A stretch of 64,000 bases of DNA from Paracoccaceae bacterium. GTDB taxonomy: Bacteria; Pseudomonadota; Alphaproteobacteria; Rhodobacterales; Rhodobacteraceae. Positions 17,302 through 25,886 of the stretch are shown piece after piece. Every line of letters starts with the position of its first letter. Position 1 is the first letter of the stretch. Position numbers and translations under genes: made by a program. The DNA lies in NCBI GenBank assembly GCA_024639125.1, contig JAHEJA010000028.1, positions 1 to 64,000 on the forward strand, read 5' to 3'. Below the pieces are notes generated by a model. That model saw only the letters and a program-made list of their open reading frames with translations. It was not told the DNA's origin and made no database searches.

Positions 17302-18444
17302 ATGACACAACCTGATGATTTTGGCTTTGGAACTCAAATCCGCAAGTCACCCTATTTTGATGCAACCGTGCGCTGGGGCGCACAGGGGTTTTCTGTGTAT
17401 AATCACATGTATATCCCACGTGATTTCGGAAACCCTGAACAGAATTTCTGGAACCTCGTGAATGATGCGATTTTGTGTGATGTTGCCGTAGAACGCCAAG
17501 TTGAAATTACCGGACCGGATGCGGCGCAGTTTGTGCAAATGCTGACGCCGCGTGATTTGTCCAAAATGGCGGTGGGTCAGTGCAAATACATTCTGATCAC
17601 CAATGCAGAGGGCGGCATCCTAAATGACCCTATTTTGCTGCGTTTGGCGGAAAATCATTTTTGGATTTCACTTGCTGACAGTGATATTTTGCTTTGGGCA
17701 CAGGGCGTTGCGGTCCACGCAGGTCTGGATGTCAAAATCCAAGAACCAGATGTGTCCCCGCTTCAGCTTCAGGGGCCTAAGTCAGGTGACATCATGAAAG
17801 ACCTGTTTGGTGACAGCATCATGGACCTAAAATATTATTGGCTGCGTCATGTCGAGCTAGACGGCATTCCCCTTGTGGTGTCGCGCACAGGGTGGTCAAG
17901 TGAATTGGGCTATGAGCTTTATCTTCAGGATGGGACACGCGGCAACGAGCTTTGGGAAAAAATCATGGCAGCCGGTGCAGCGCATGGGTTGAAACCGGGG
18001 CACACATCCAGCATTCGCCGTATCGAAGGCGGCATGTTGTCCTATCATGCCGATGCTGACATTTCCACAAACCCGTTCGAGCTGGGCTTTGACAGGTTGG
18101 TCAATTTGGATATGGACGCAGATTTCATTGGCAAAGCCGCCTTGCGCCGTATCAAAGACCAAGGTCCAAGCCGCAAACAAATCGGATTGATTATCGACTG
18201 CGACCCCCTCAAGGGACCAAACACCCGTTTTTGGGCAATTACCCATAATGGCCAAGAGATCGGCAAAGTAACATCGGCAGTGTATTCCCCACGGCTAGAG
18301 CAAAACATCGCTTTGGCCATGGTATCCATCGAGCATGCCGAAATAGGAACAACCGTTGATGTCGCCGTGAATGGCCAACCCGCGACGGCGACAATCGTAG
18401 AATTCCCGTTCTATGATCCGAAAAAAGCAATTGCAGCAGCATAG
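17302..18444 (+). CDS. DmdA-like THF-dependent demethylase (GcvT superfamily)
   Basis: The 380-residue protein has the GcvT aminomethyltransferase fold and reads much like DMSP demethylase DmdA: an N-terminal SVYNHMYIP, then DVAVERQVEITGPDA, LTPRDLSKMAVGQCKY, LADSDILLWAQG and EPDVSPLQLQGPKS. DmdA moves a methyl group from dimethylsulfoniopropionate to tetrahydrofolate. Some segments differ from DmdA as I know it: TGWSSELGYELYLQ replaces a GGFEIYVE-like segment, and LSYHADAD replaces LSYGNDM. It may therefore be a paralogue acting on another methylated compound. No dmdBCD or acuI gene is nearby; an OsmC-like gene follows after 23 bases. I leave the symbol blank because the substrate is unsettled. 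Confidence 0.7.
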   Translation: MTQPDDFGFGTQIRKSPYFDATVRWGAQGFSVYNHMYIPRDFGNPEQNFWNLVNDAILCDVAVERQVEITGPDAAQFVQMLTPRDLSKMAVGQCKYILITNAEGGILNDPILLRLAENHFWISLADSDILLWAQGVAVHAGLDVKIQEPDVSPLQLQGPKSGDIMKDLFGDSIMDLKYYWLRHVELDGIPLVVSRTGWSSELGYELYLQDGTRGNELWEKIMAAGAAHGLKPGHTSSIRRIEGGMLSYHADADISTNPFELGFDRLVNLDMDADFIGKAALRRIKDQGPSRKQIGLIIDCDPLKGPNTRFWAITHNGQEIGKVTSAVYSPRLEQNIALAMVSIEHAEIGTTVDVAVNGQPATATIVEFPFYDPKKAIAAA

Positions 18445-18467
18445 CCCAATCAAGAGAGGCAAAACAT

Positions 18468-18917
18468 ATGTCTGATCTCGCGATTGAATTGCACTGGCAT
18501 CGCAATGAACCCCAGTTCACACCTGGGGCCTATTCCGCCGCTCATGTTGTTCACTACAATCGTTTGTTCGAAATTGATGTGGATGCCGCGCCGGATTGGG
18601 GCGGAAATCCAGAGCACACCAACCCCGAACAAGCCTTGGCATCGGCCTTGTCCAGCTGTCATATGATGACATTCCTTGCTTTGGCTGCCAAAGCGGAATG
18701 GCCGGTCGCCAGTTACCATGACTATGCGGTGGCGCATTTGGGCAAAAACCCCAAGGGCCAAATGTCGGTTACTAAAATCGATCTTCACCCCGTGGTGCGT
18801 TTTGACACTGGTTTTAACGTCAGCGATCAGACCCTTGCCGAAATGCAAGATCGCGCGCACCGGTATTGCTTTATCGCAAATACATTGGCCGATAGCGTGG
18901 AAATAAACGTGCTTTAA
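18468..18917 (+). CDS. OsmC-like peroxiredoxin-type protein
   Basis: The 149-residue protein belongs to the OsmC/Ohr family. The two redox cysteines are in place, one in ALSSCHMMTFL near residue 64 and one in RYCFIANTL near residue 125, the pattern used for thiol-dependent reduction of organic hydroperoxides. It is cytoplasmic with no signal peptide. It begins 23 bases after the DmdA-like gene with an AGAGG ribosome site, so the two form a probable operon. Its job may be defence or an unrecognised step linked to the demethylase. The physiological substrate is unknown. Confidence 0.85.
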   Translation: MSDLAIELHWHRNEPQFTPGAYSAAHVVHYNRLFEIDVDAAPDWGGNPEHTNPEQALASALSSCHMMTFLALAAKAEWPVASYHDYAVAHLGKNPKGQMSVTKIDLHPVVRFDTGFNVSDQTLAEMQDRAHRYCFIANTLADSVEINVL

Positions 18918-18922
18918 AAATC

Positions 18923-18952
18923 CTTTGCCGCTTCTTTCGGGGGGCGGCAAAG
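18923..18952 (+). terminator. Hairpin downstream of the OsmC gene
   Basis: CTTTGCCGC / GCGGCAAAG gives a perfect 9-bp stem with a 12-nt loop just after the OsmC stop. Only a short T-rich stretch (CCTTTG) follows, so Rho-independent termination is plausible but not strong. Confidence 0.55.
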
Positions 18953-19027
18953 CCTTTGATCCAGATTTAAACAGCCTTATTTGTTCGCCACAATGATCGC
19001 CGAGCGCACAAGCATTGTGGCATATCT

Positions 19028-19047
19028 ATACCAAAGTGGCTTGGTAT
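19028..19047. promoter_or_regulatory. Inverted repeat upstream of the GH3 gene
   Basis: ATACCAA-AGTGGC-TTGGTAT has 7-bp perfect arms and lies about 70 bases before the beta-glucosidase start. It is a candidate operator for an unidentified regulator. Confidence 0.4.
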
Positions 19048-19115
19048 TTTGGGCTTTTCCCACGCTCTTTATTCGTTTACCCATACGCTAAAACAAAGCC
19101 AAGTTAGGTCACATA

Positions 19116-21563
19116 ATGCCCAAAAGCCGTATCGAAAACATCGTTGACCAAATGACCTTAGAGGAACAAGTTTCCATTTTATCTGGTTCGGATTTCTGGT
19201 CACTTCCTGCAATTGATCGGCTTGGCATCGGCAAGCTTCGTGTAACGGATGGTCCCAATGGCGCACGCGGTGGCGGATCATTGATTGGTGGCGTCACTGC
19301 AGCAGCCTTGCCAGTCGGGATCGCCATAGGCGCAACTTGGGATGTCACTCTGGCCCAAGAAATCGGCAGCGCGATTGCAGACGAAGTAAAATCAAAAGGT
19401 GCGCATGTGGCTTTGGCACCGACTGTGAACATGCAACGCTGTGTGACCAACGGGCGTAACTTTGAATGCTATTCCGAAGACCCTGAACTCAGCTCGGCCC
19501 TAACAGTTGGATACATCCAAGGCCTACAAAACAAAGGTGTTTCAGCAACGCTAAAACACTTTATCGGCAACGAGTCTGAAATTGAACGCACGACGATCAG
19601 TTCCGAAATTGATGAACGCTCTCTGCGCGAAGTATATCTTCGCCCCTTTGAGGACGCCGTAAAAAAGGCCGGAACTTGGGGGATTATGTCATCCTATAAC
19701 AAAATCAATGGCACCTATACCGCGGAAAATAAATGGCTGCTGAGCGACATATTGCGGGATGAATGGGGGTATGACGGGATCGTTATGTCCGATTGGTATG
19801 GATCACGGACCACTGCGCCAACTGTGAACGCTGGGCTTGATCTTGAAATGCCCGGACCCACGCGCGACCGCGGCGACATGCTGATCGCCGAGGTTGAAAA
19901 TGGCACCGTCAGCCGTGACACCATCCGCGATCGCGCCTTGAATATATTGCGATTAATGGAACGTGTGGGATCGCTTGATGATCATCGGACATGGACGGAA
20001 ATCGCGGATAATCGACCCGAACATCGCGCATTGATCCGCCGTGCAGGCGCCGCAGGGGCCGTTTTGTTAAAAAATGATGGCATTTTACCACTGGCACCGC
20101 CAAGAGGTAAAATTGCTGTCATCGGACCGAATGCAAAAGTTGCGCAAATTATGGGTGGCGGTTCTGCGCAGCTCAATCCACATTACCGGGTTTCCCCTTG
20201 GGATGGGCTCGTTGACCGGTTTGGACCCGAGGGGCTGTTGTATGCCGAAGGTGTGAACAACCATCGGTGGGAACCCGTCCTGACATCTGGGTTAACCGTT
20301 GAATTCTTTGATAACGAAGACCTAAGCGGCACCCCCGTACACAAGGACACATTGGACGTCTCTAATGCCTTTTGGACCGAAGGCGTCGCAGACGGCAAAG
20401 TGGACTTGTCTCATTTCTCGGCGCGCGTCACGGGATCCTTCACCGCGACCGACGCAGGCCCCCATAGCTTTGGCATTCATGCCGCCGCTTTGGCGCGGCT
20501 TTATGTTGATGGGGATTTGATCGTTGATGTTTGGGACAATTGGACCAAGGGGCGGACATTCTTTGAAGAGGGATGCGACGAAGTCACAGCGCTGCTTGAT
20601 CTGGCCCAAGGCCAAACTGTGTCGATTGTCATGGACCTTCGCACGAAACCAGCGGACAACTTGCAGGCCACCGGATTCCGGTTTGGCGTCTCGCGTCCCC
20701 TTGGCGACAGTGACATCGCAGACGCCGCAAAACAAGCGGCCCAAGCGGAAACCGCTTTGGTCTTTGTTGGTCGCTCTGGCGAATGGGATACCGAAGGCTC
20801 TGACCTTGAAAACATCGCCCTGCCCGGTCGTCAGGATGAATTGGTGTCTGCGGTTTTAGATGCAAACCCGAATACCATAGTCGTCTTGCAAACAGGCGGC
20901 CCTGTTGAAATGCCCTGGATCCATCGCGCCAAGGCAGTTTTGCAAGCTTGGTATCCGGGTCAAGAATGCGGAAATGCTATTGCTGATGTTCTTTTTGGCG
21001 ATGCTGAACCGGGTGGGCGGTTGCCGCAAACCTTTCCGATCCGCTGGCAAGACAACCCAACCCAAAGCCAAGATCCCGAAGTCTATCCCGGTATCAACGG
21101 CAAAGTTCGCTACGAAGAAGGCGTTTTCATTGGGTATCGCCATTATGATCAACAGGGCATCGCAACACTGTTTCCCTTTGGGCATGGGCTTAGCTACACA
21201 AGCTTTGACATCAGCAATGTGAATATTTCGGCCACCGATACAGGGGCCGACATTAGCGTCACAGTGTCTAACACAGGCGACCGCGAAGGATCGACTGTTA
21301 TTCAGGTATATGTCGGGGATCAAGACGCGTCTGTCCAACGGCCAAAGCGCGAATTGAAAGGCTTTGAAAAAGTTGTGCTAAAGGCGGGCGAAAGCAAAGA
21401 TATTTCCATCACTCTGGATGATCGCGCCTTTGCCTTTTTTGACACATCTGCACATGATTGGGCCATCGAAGCCGGTACATTCACAGTAGAGCTTGGGTTT
21501 TCGGTCGCTGATATTCGCTATGCAACCACGATCACGAAAGCCGACAAAAGGATCCCTGTTTAG
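19116..21563 (+). CDS. Beta-glucosidase, GH3 family with PA14 domain
   Basis: The 815-residue glycoside hydrolase releases glucose or related sugars from beta-linked oligosaccharides. It has the GH3 (alpha/beta)8 domain (residues about 1-290) with the substrate segment LKHFIGNESE and nucleophile Asp226 in GIVMSDWYG. The GH3 C-terminal domain is interrupted by a PA14 carbohydrate-binding insertion (about 390-520, ARLYVDGDLIVD). A fibronectin-III-like domain ends the protein (GDREGSTVIQVYVGD). No signal peptide is seen, so it acts in the cytoplasm unless exported unusually. It stands alone on its strand with an inverted repeat upstream. Plant, algal or glycoside detoxification substrates are possible. 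Confidence 0.88.
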   Translation: MPKSRIENIVDQMTLEEQVSILSGSDFWSLPAIDRLGIGKLRVTDGPNGARGGGSLIGGVTAAALPVGIAIGATWDVTLAQEIGSAIADEVKSKGAHVALAPTVNMQRCVTNGRNFECYSEDPELSSALTVGYIQGLQNKGVSATLKHFIGNESEIERTTISSEIDERSLREVYLRPFEDAVKKAGTWGIMSSYNKINGTYTAENKWLLSDILRDEWGYDGIVMSDWYGSRTTAPTVNAGLDLEMPGPTRDRGDMLIAEVENGTVSRDTIRDRALNILRLMERVGSLDDHRTWTEIADNRPEHRALIRRAGAAGAVLLKNDGILPLAPPRGKIAVIGPNAKVAQIMGGGSAQLNPHYRVSPWDGLVDRFGPEGLLYAEGVNNHRWEPVLTSGLTVEFFDNEDLSGTPVHKDTLDVSNAFWTEGVADGKVDLSHFSARVTGSFTATDAGPHSFGIHAAALARLYVDGDLIVDVWDNWTKGRTFFEEGCDEVTALLDLAQGQTVSIVMDLRTKPADNLQATGFRFGVSRPLGDSDIADAAKQAAQAETALVFVGRSGEWDTEGSDLENIALPGRQDELVSAVLDANPNTIVVLQTGGPVEMPWIHRAKAVLQAWYPGQECGNAIADVLFGDAEPGGRLPQTFPIRWQDNPTQSQDPEVYPGINGKVRYEEGVFIGYRHYDQQGIATLFPFGHGLSYTSFDISNVNISATDTGADISVTVSNTGDREGSTVIQVYVGDQDASVQRPKRELKGFEKVVLKAGESKDISITLDDRAFAFFDTSAHDWAIEAGTFTVELGFSVADIRYATTITKADKRIPV

Positions 21564-21604
21564 GGTCTTAACGTCCCAAGCTAGGCAACCTAACCTAGAA
21601 TAGG

Positions 21605-22399
21605 CTAGTCCTGTTTTGTCTCACTTTGATGCAGCTCGGCTAATTTTTTAGCCGCAGCCCTCAGAGGATCGAGAAACCCGATAATTTTGTCTAGGGTATA
21701 GCGTTGCACGGGGGCATGAATCGACAAAGTCGCAAATAGCCTGTCATGCGGATCAAGGATAGGAACCGCAATTGCGGCCATGCCCGTCATGAATTCTTCG
21801 TTATCGGTTGAATAGCCGCGCGCGCGTGTTTGCTGAAGTTCCGCCCGCAACACATCCGGCGATGTGATCGTTTGTTCCGTTTCTGCGATCAAACTACGTG
21901 CGCTAAGGACCCCGTTCAATGTTGTACTGCGCAACGTCGAAAGATACATTTTGCCACTTGCCGTGCAATGAAACGGAACCTGAGTTCCTCTTGGGAGCTG
22001 AATGCGCAAGGGCCATTTTGTTTCTACCCGATCCAGATATGTCATACCTTCTCGGTCAGGGATTGCCAGATTACATGTTTCCCCAACGTCTTCGGCAAGT
22101 GCCTTGAGAATGGCAAGCCGCGCTGTGCGTACCCGTTCTGATGACATCGTATTGACAGCAAGGGCGCGCAACCGATCGCCCGGGCCATAGGATCGCCCAT
22201 CTATATCCCGCTGCACAAATCCCTCTGCTTCTGCTGTTTGCAACAAACGATGGATTGTGGGTTTGGGTAGCCCAATGACATCAATTAATTCCGCAGGTTT
22301 CACCGCGACCCCGCGCTGTGCGATTGCTTCTAAAAGCATCAACAAGCGCAGGTTGGTCGGGATCTGGCTATCCTTTGGCGGATTGGTATCATTGGGCAT
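21605..22399 (-). CDS. IclR-family transcriptional regulator
   Basis: The 264-residue regulator has an N-terminal winged helix (LRLLMLLEAIAQRGVAVKPA, then LPKPTIHRLLQTAEAEGF) and the IclR effector domain, with CTASGKMYLS and RGYSTDNEEFMTGMAAIAVP. It is the last gene of the TRAP operon (dctP-dctQ-dctM-iclR), 10 bases after dctM, and so likely controls that operon and perhaps the divergent GMC oxidoreductase. The effector would be the transported acid or its product. Confidence 0.88.
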   Translation of the reverse strand: MPNDTNPPKDSQIPTNLRLLMLLEAIAQRGVAVKPAELIDVIGLPKPTIHRLLQTAEAEGFVQRDIDGRSYGPGDRLRALAVNTMSSERVRTARLAILKALAEDVGETCNLAIPDREGMTYLDRVETKWPLRIQLPRGTQVPFHCTASGKMYLSTLRSTTLNGVLSARSLIAETEQTITSPDVLRAELQQTRARGYSTDNEEFMTGMAAIAVPILDPHDRLFATLSIHAPVQRYTLDKIIGFLDPLRAAAKKLAELHQSETKQD

Positions 22400-22409
22400 T
22401 GCATCACGT

Positions 22410-23771
22410 TTATCTGTTAGGCAGCAAGATCAACGCAAGGTCAGGAACAAGAGACACAACCAACCAGACACTAATCAACGCTATAAGGTAAGGCACCGTA
22501 TAAGGAAGAAGTCGGAAATATGGAACACCCGTGACACCTGATGCGACATATAAGTTCAATCCATAGGGTGGCGTGATAAACCCGATCGAGGCCCCAACAA
22601 GGAAGATAACCGAGAAGTGGATCGGATCGATCCCAACCGATGCAGCAATAGGCGCTAGGATGGGGGCCAAAATGATTGTGACCGGTAAGCTTTCCAAAAC
22701 CATCCCCGAGAAAAAGACAATGGCCATTGATGCAAACAAAACTGCGTAATATCCACCAAGTCCCGTCACAAAATCGCCAATCACCTGTTGGGCGCCAAGC
22801 AGAGACAATATCTGTTGCATCACAACCGACACCGCGATCAGCGGGGCAAGGATCCCCGTAATCTGGGCCGAACGCACAACGATGGATGGCACTTTGGGGA
22901 TGGTGAACCCTTCGACAACGAACATTTCGGCATAGCCTTTTTCGGTCGCTGGTTTTTCTGGATCAGACCCCATAAGTTTGTTGATCGGATAGCTTACTAA
23001 TCCTGCGATCACACAAAATCCTACTGTCACGCCAGCGGCTTCGGTTGGAGAAAACTTGCCTGTGTAAATGCCCCACAAAACCAAACCAATTGCGAAAAAG
23101 CCAAGCCATGCCCCAAAGGCTGTTTTCAAAACTCGGTTCAATTGAAGCGGAATAAGGTAACCCCACCCGTTGATCCGACAAATGATCCAGCACGCAAGCT
23201 GCATTCCAACAACCATTAAGACACCTGGCAAAATACCAGCTACGAAAAGGTCCGAAATCGGCAAGTTCATCAAGAACCCGTAAACGATAAAAATAATCGA
23301 TGGCGGGATGATAATGCCAACTGTGCCGCCCGCCGCAGCTGTTGCCGCAGAAAACCGTTCATCATAGCCGCCTTTGACCATCTCTGGATGCAGCATTGAC
23401 CCAATGGTCGCCGTCGTAGCAGAATTGGACCCCGAAATCGCAGCAAACAAGCCACATGCTCCTAATGCGGCCATCGCCAGACCACCGCGCAGCCATCCCA
23501 AACAGGCATAGGCAAAATCAGAAAGCCTTCGCGCAATCCCAGACTGGTTAATCAGATCACCGGTCAAAATAAACAAAGGCATCGCAAGCAAAGCAAACCC
23601 TTTGTTAAACACGTTCAAAAGCTCGGCACCCATATTATCAAGCGTCAACCCAAGCACAAAGGAACATCCGATCACCCAATACGCAATGATCAAAAGCACC
23701 GGTACACCCAAAAGAAACAACCCTGTGACCCCCAGCGAGATCAGCGTTACCCATGTTCCATCAGTCATCAC
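22410..23771 (-). CDS. TRAP transporter large permease (DctM type)
   Basis: The 453-residue inner-membrane protein has about 12 hydrophobic segments. Family motifs include MPLFILTGDLINQSGIARRL, CGLFAAISGSNSATTATIG, GGTVGIIIPPSIIFIVYG and GFITPPYGLNLYVASG. It forms the sodium-coupled channel of a TRAP system. The start overlaps the dctQ stop by 4 bases, so the pair is translationally coupled. The substrate class is unknown; an adjacent IclR regulator and a GMC oxidoreductase suggest a carboxylate or hydroxylated compound. Confidence 0.9.
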   Translation of the reverse strand: MMTDGTWVTLISLGVTGLFLLGVPVLLIIAYWVIGCSFVLGLTLDNMGAELLNVFNKGFALLAMPLFILTGDLINQSGIARRLSDFAYACLGWLRGGLAMAALGACGLFAAISGSNSATTATIGSMLHPEMVKGGYDERFSAATAAAGGTVGIIIPPSIIFIVYGFLMNLPISDLFVAGILPGVLMVVGMQLACWIICRINGWGYLIPLQLNRVLKTAFGAWLGFFAIGLVLWGIYTGKFSPTEAAGVTVGFCVIAGLVSYPINKLMGSDPEKPATEKGYAEMFVVEGFTIPKVPSIVVRSAQITGILAPLIAVSVVMQQILSLLGAQQVIGDFVTGLGGYYAVLFASMAIVFFSGMVLESLPVTIILAPILAPIAASVGIDPIHFSVIFLVGASIGFITPPYGLNLYVASGVTGVPYFRLLPYTVPYLIALISVWLVVSLVPDLALILLPNR

Positions 23772-24436
23772 ACGTCACCTCCGATGACAGCTTGTTTGAT
23801 CAACGGCGCGCCACTGCGCCAATTGGCAAGATCATCTCTTAAATTTTCAAACACGCGCGCAACCATCAGCACAAAGGCAAGCGGTGCGGTAAGCAAAAAC
23901 CACCACTGCATCAAATCATCGGTTCCAAGAACAATCTGAAAATTAGAAGCAGACAGCGCCGTCACGCGGCTGGTTGTCACCAACACGATGACGGCAAAAA
24001 TAAACCACAGCGCCGCATCAAGGATCAAACACGCCAATTGCCCGCCGCGCGGCATTATTGTGCGGAATTCTGCAAAACTTAAATGAGTCCGAAGGCGCAC
24101 ATTATAGGCAGCCCCAAACCAAGCCATCACCATGAACAAAAGCGGTGGAATGGTCGTCGACCAAGGTTGCTGATTGGAAAATACAAAGCGATCAACAACA
24201 CCCCAAAAAATAATAAAGGCGATGGCAAGATAGCTCCAGACCATGACGGTACGTTCAAGATGGCGATCAAGCAGCGGCACTTTGGAATAAATCCACATGA
24301 CGCACAGCCCACCGAGCGCGGCGGCCAGTGTCCCGACAATCCAGGCCGCATCTGTATTTAAAGCATTTCGAATTTCATAACTGTCTTGTGATGCAAATGC
24401 GCTAAAAATAGCGCCAATGTCGGACCAGATTTCCAT
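23768..24436 (-). CDS. TRAP transporter small permease (DctQ type)
   Basis: This 222-residue protein has four transmembrane helices (about residues 32-50, 64-84, 97-112 and 140-160, with a further hydrophobic stretch near 190), the layout of DctQ subunits. It is longer than the common 160-180 residues, mostly by an N-terminal extension. It pairs with the DctM subunit encoded next to it. ATG 24436 has a good RBS (GGGGAGGGA). A hairpin separates it from the binding-protein gene upstream. Confidence 0.82.
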   Translation of the reverse strand: MEIWSDIGAIFSAFASQDSYEIRNALNTDAAWIVGTLAAALGGLCVMWIYSKVPLLDRHLERTVMVWSYLAIAFIIFWGVVDRFVFSNQQPWSTTIPPLLFMVMAWFGAAYNVRLRTHLSFAEFRTIMPRGGQLACLILDAALWFIFAVIVLVTTSRVTALSASNFQIVLGTDDLMQWWFLLTAPLAFVLMVARVFENLRDDLANWRSGAPLIKQAVIGGDV

Positions 24437-24495
24437 CGATCCCTCCCCTTACTACCTGCCCTATTTTCTGGCGATGTGGTCTTGTATTCGAACAA

Positions 24496-24521
24496 GGACG
24501 GCGCAGACACCTGCACCGTCC
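24496..24521 (-). terminator. Intercistronic stem-loop between dctP and dctQ
   Basis: On the minus strand GGACGGTGCAG pairs with CTGCGCCGTCC (11 positions including one G-T) around a 4-nt loop, 14 bases after the dctP stop. No T-tract follows. It probably stabilises the binding-protein mRNA or limits readthrough into the permease genes. Confidence 0.65.
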
Positions 24522-24534
24522 CTGCGTCAAAGTC

Positions 24535-25767
24535 TTAGGCTTTCCACCAACGACGCGGCTCGACGTTTTCGGCTTTGGTATCCTTGGGAATTTGACGCGC
24601 AATGTCGTAAATTTCCTGATAGGTATCGATGCCACCGGCCCAGCCATTTAGACGCTCGCGCCACTTATCCCAAAGCTGAGGTTGGAATTCTGGGGAGCAC
24701 ATTTCTTCGGCCATTTTGATCTGATCATCGGCAAGGAACGCATTACGAACATTATTTTCCGCAAAAATTGTGCCCGGCAATTGTGGGTTAGAATGCCCAA
24801 CTGTGTTTACCAATGCCGCTTCGTTTGCGGCTTGTACATGTGTTTGTGCCCAATACGAAGATTCCATAACCGCATCCTGAAGATGCCCGTCCAAGCTATC
24901 AAAGACAGAGGCGCTCATCGATGTATGTTCGGTCCCACAAAAGAATTTAAGGTCAACAGATTGGCTCACAACAGGCGACATATTGGCATAAGCAACCGCA
25001 GACGCCCATGTTTCCGCACCATCGATCAAGCCCTGTTTAAGACCATCAAGCGTTTCTTCCCATGCAATCGGAACAGGGTTCAAATTCAAGGCTTGCATCG
25101 CAATACGGCCCAATTGGGTACCAGTGACGCGGTTTTTGGTCCCAAATAGTTCCTCAAGCTTGGTCACGGTTGGTTTATTTTCCCAGCCTAGGCCCAACTG
25201 AATGCCACGCAATTCACAGTGGCTAAACAAGAATTTCAACCCATGCCGCTTTTCCAAAGGTTCGCGTAAAATACGCTGGGATTCGGGGCTATAAAGGAAA
25301 TGGTATTGCGCCGCACGGCTTGGGAACATGTAAGCATAATCCAACACGTTCAAATAAGGCGCGCCGCCCGCGGAGTTCTGGGTAGAGGCGGCATAGATAT
25401 CAATAATACCTTGCTGCGCTTTTTCCACACAGGATGTCTGACCACAAATTTGGTTGTTGCCAATAAATTCGATACGGATTTCGCCGTCTGTGCGGCTTTC
25501 TAGATCTCGTGCAAATTCCAAAGCACCGGCGCGTTCGATCAACAAGTTTTGTGGGTTAAAGCCAGCTGCTCCGAATTTAAGGGTATATTTAGCAGGTTTT
25601 GAAAAGCGTTTTGTATATGTGGATTCTGCAGCGCTTGCGAGGTTCGCCAGGCTCATGGCGCCACCAAAGCTACCAGCCGCCAAAAGCGTTGAACTCATGC
25701 CATATTGTCCCGCGACCCGGAACAGGTCACGCCGCGAAATTTTCTTAAGATTATTTGCCGTGCTCAT
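24535..25767 (-). CDS. TRAP transporter substrate-binding protein (DctP type)
   Basis: The 410-residue periplasmic protein has a twin-arginine signal (SRRDLFRVAG, then a hydrophobic stretch to about residue 47), suggesting export in folded form. DctP-family features include the substrate Arg region FGTKNRVTGTQLGRIAMQAL and PVAWEETLDGLKQGLIDGAE. It captures an organic, usually carboxylate-bearing solute. The RBS GGGAGGA precedes ATG 25767. It heads the dctP-dctQ-dctM-iclR operon and is divergent from the GMC oxidoreductase across a 119-bp promoter region. Confidence 0.88.
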   Translation of the reverse strand: MSTANNLKKISRRDLFRVAGQYGMSSTLLAAGSFGGAMSLANLASAAESTYTKRFSKPAKYTLKFGAAGFNPQNLLIERAGALEFARDLESRTDGEIRIEFIGNNQICGQTSCVEKAQQGIIDIYAASTQNSAGGAPYLNVLDYAYMFPSRAAQYHFLYSPESQRILREPLEKRHGLKFLFSHCELRGIQLGLGWENKPTVTKLEELFGTKNRVTGTQLGRIAMQALNLNPVPIAWEETLDGLKQGLIDGAETWASAVAYANMSPVVSQSVDLKFFCGTEHTSMSASVFDSLDGHLQDAVMESSYWAQTHVQAANEAALVNTVGHSNPQLPGTIFAENNVRNAFLADDQIKMAEEMCSPEFQPQLWDKWRERLNGWAGGIDTYQEIYDIARQIPKDTKAENVEPRRWWKA

Positions 25768-25886
25768 TTCATTCCTCCCTGAATGTCAATTATTGAGACT
25801 TGCAGGCTCATTAATAGTCGATTACTTATCAGTGGCGCAAGAAAATTCTACAGAATGCGCAAAGTCGACCGGAGAGGATACATCGT

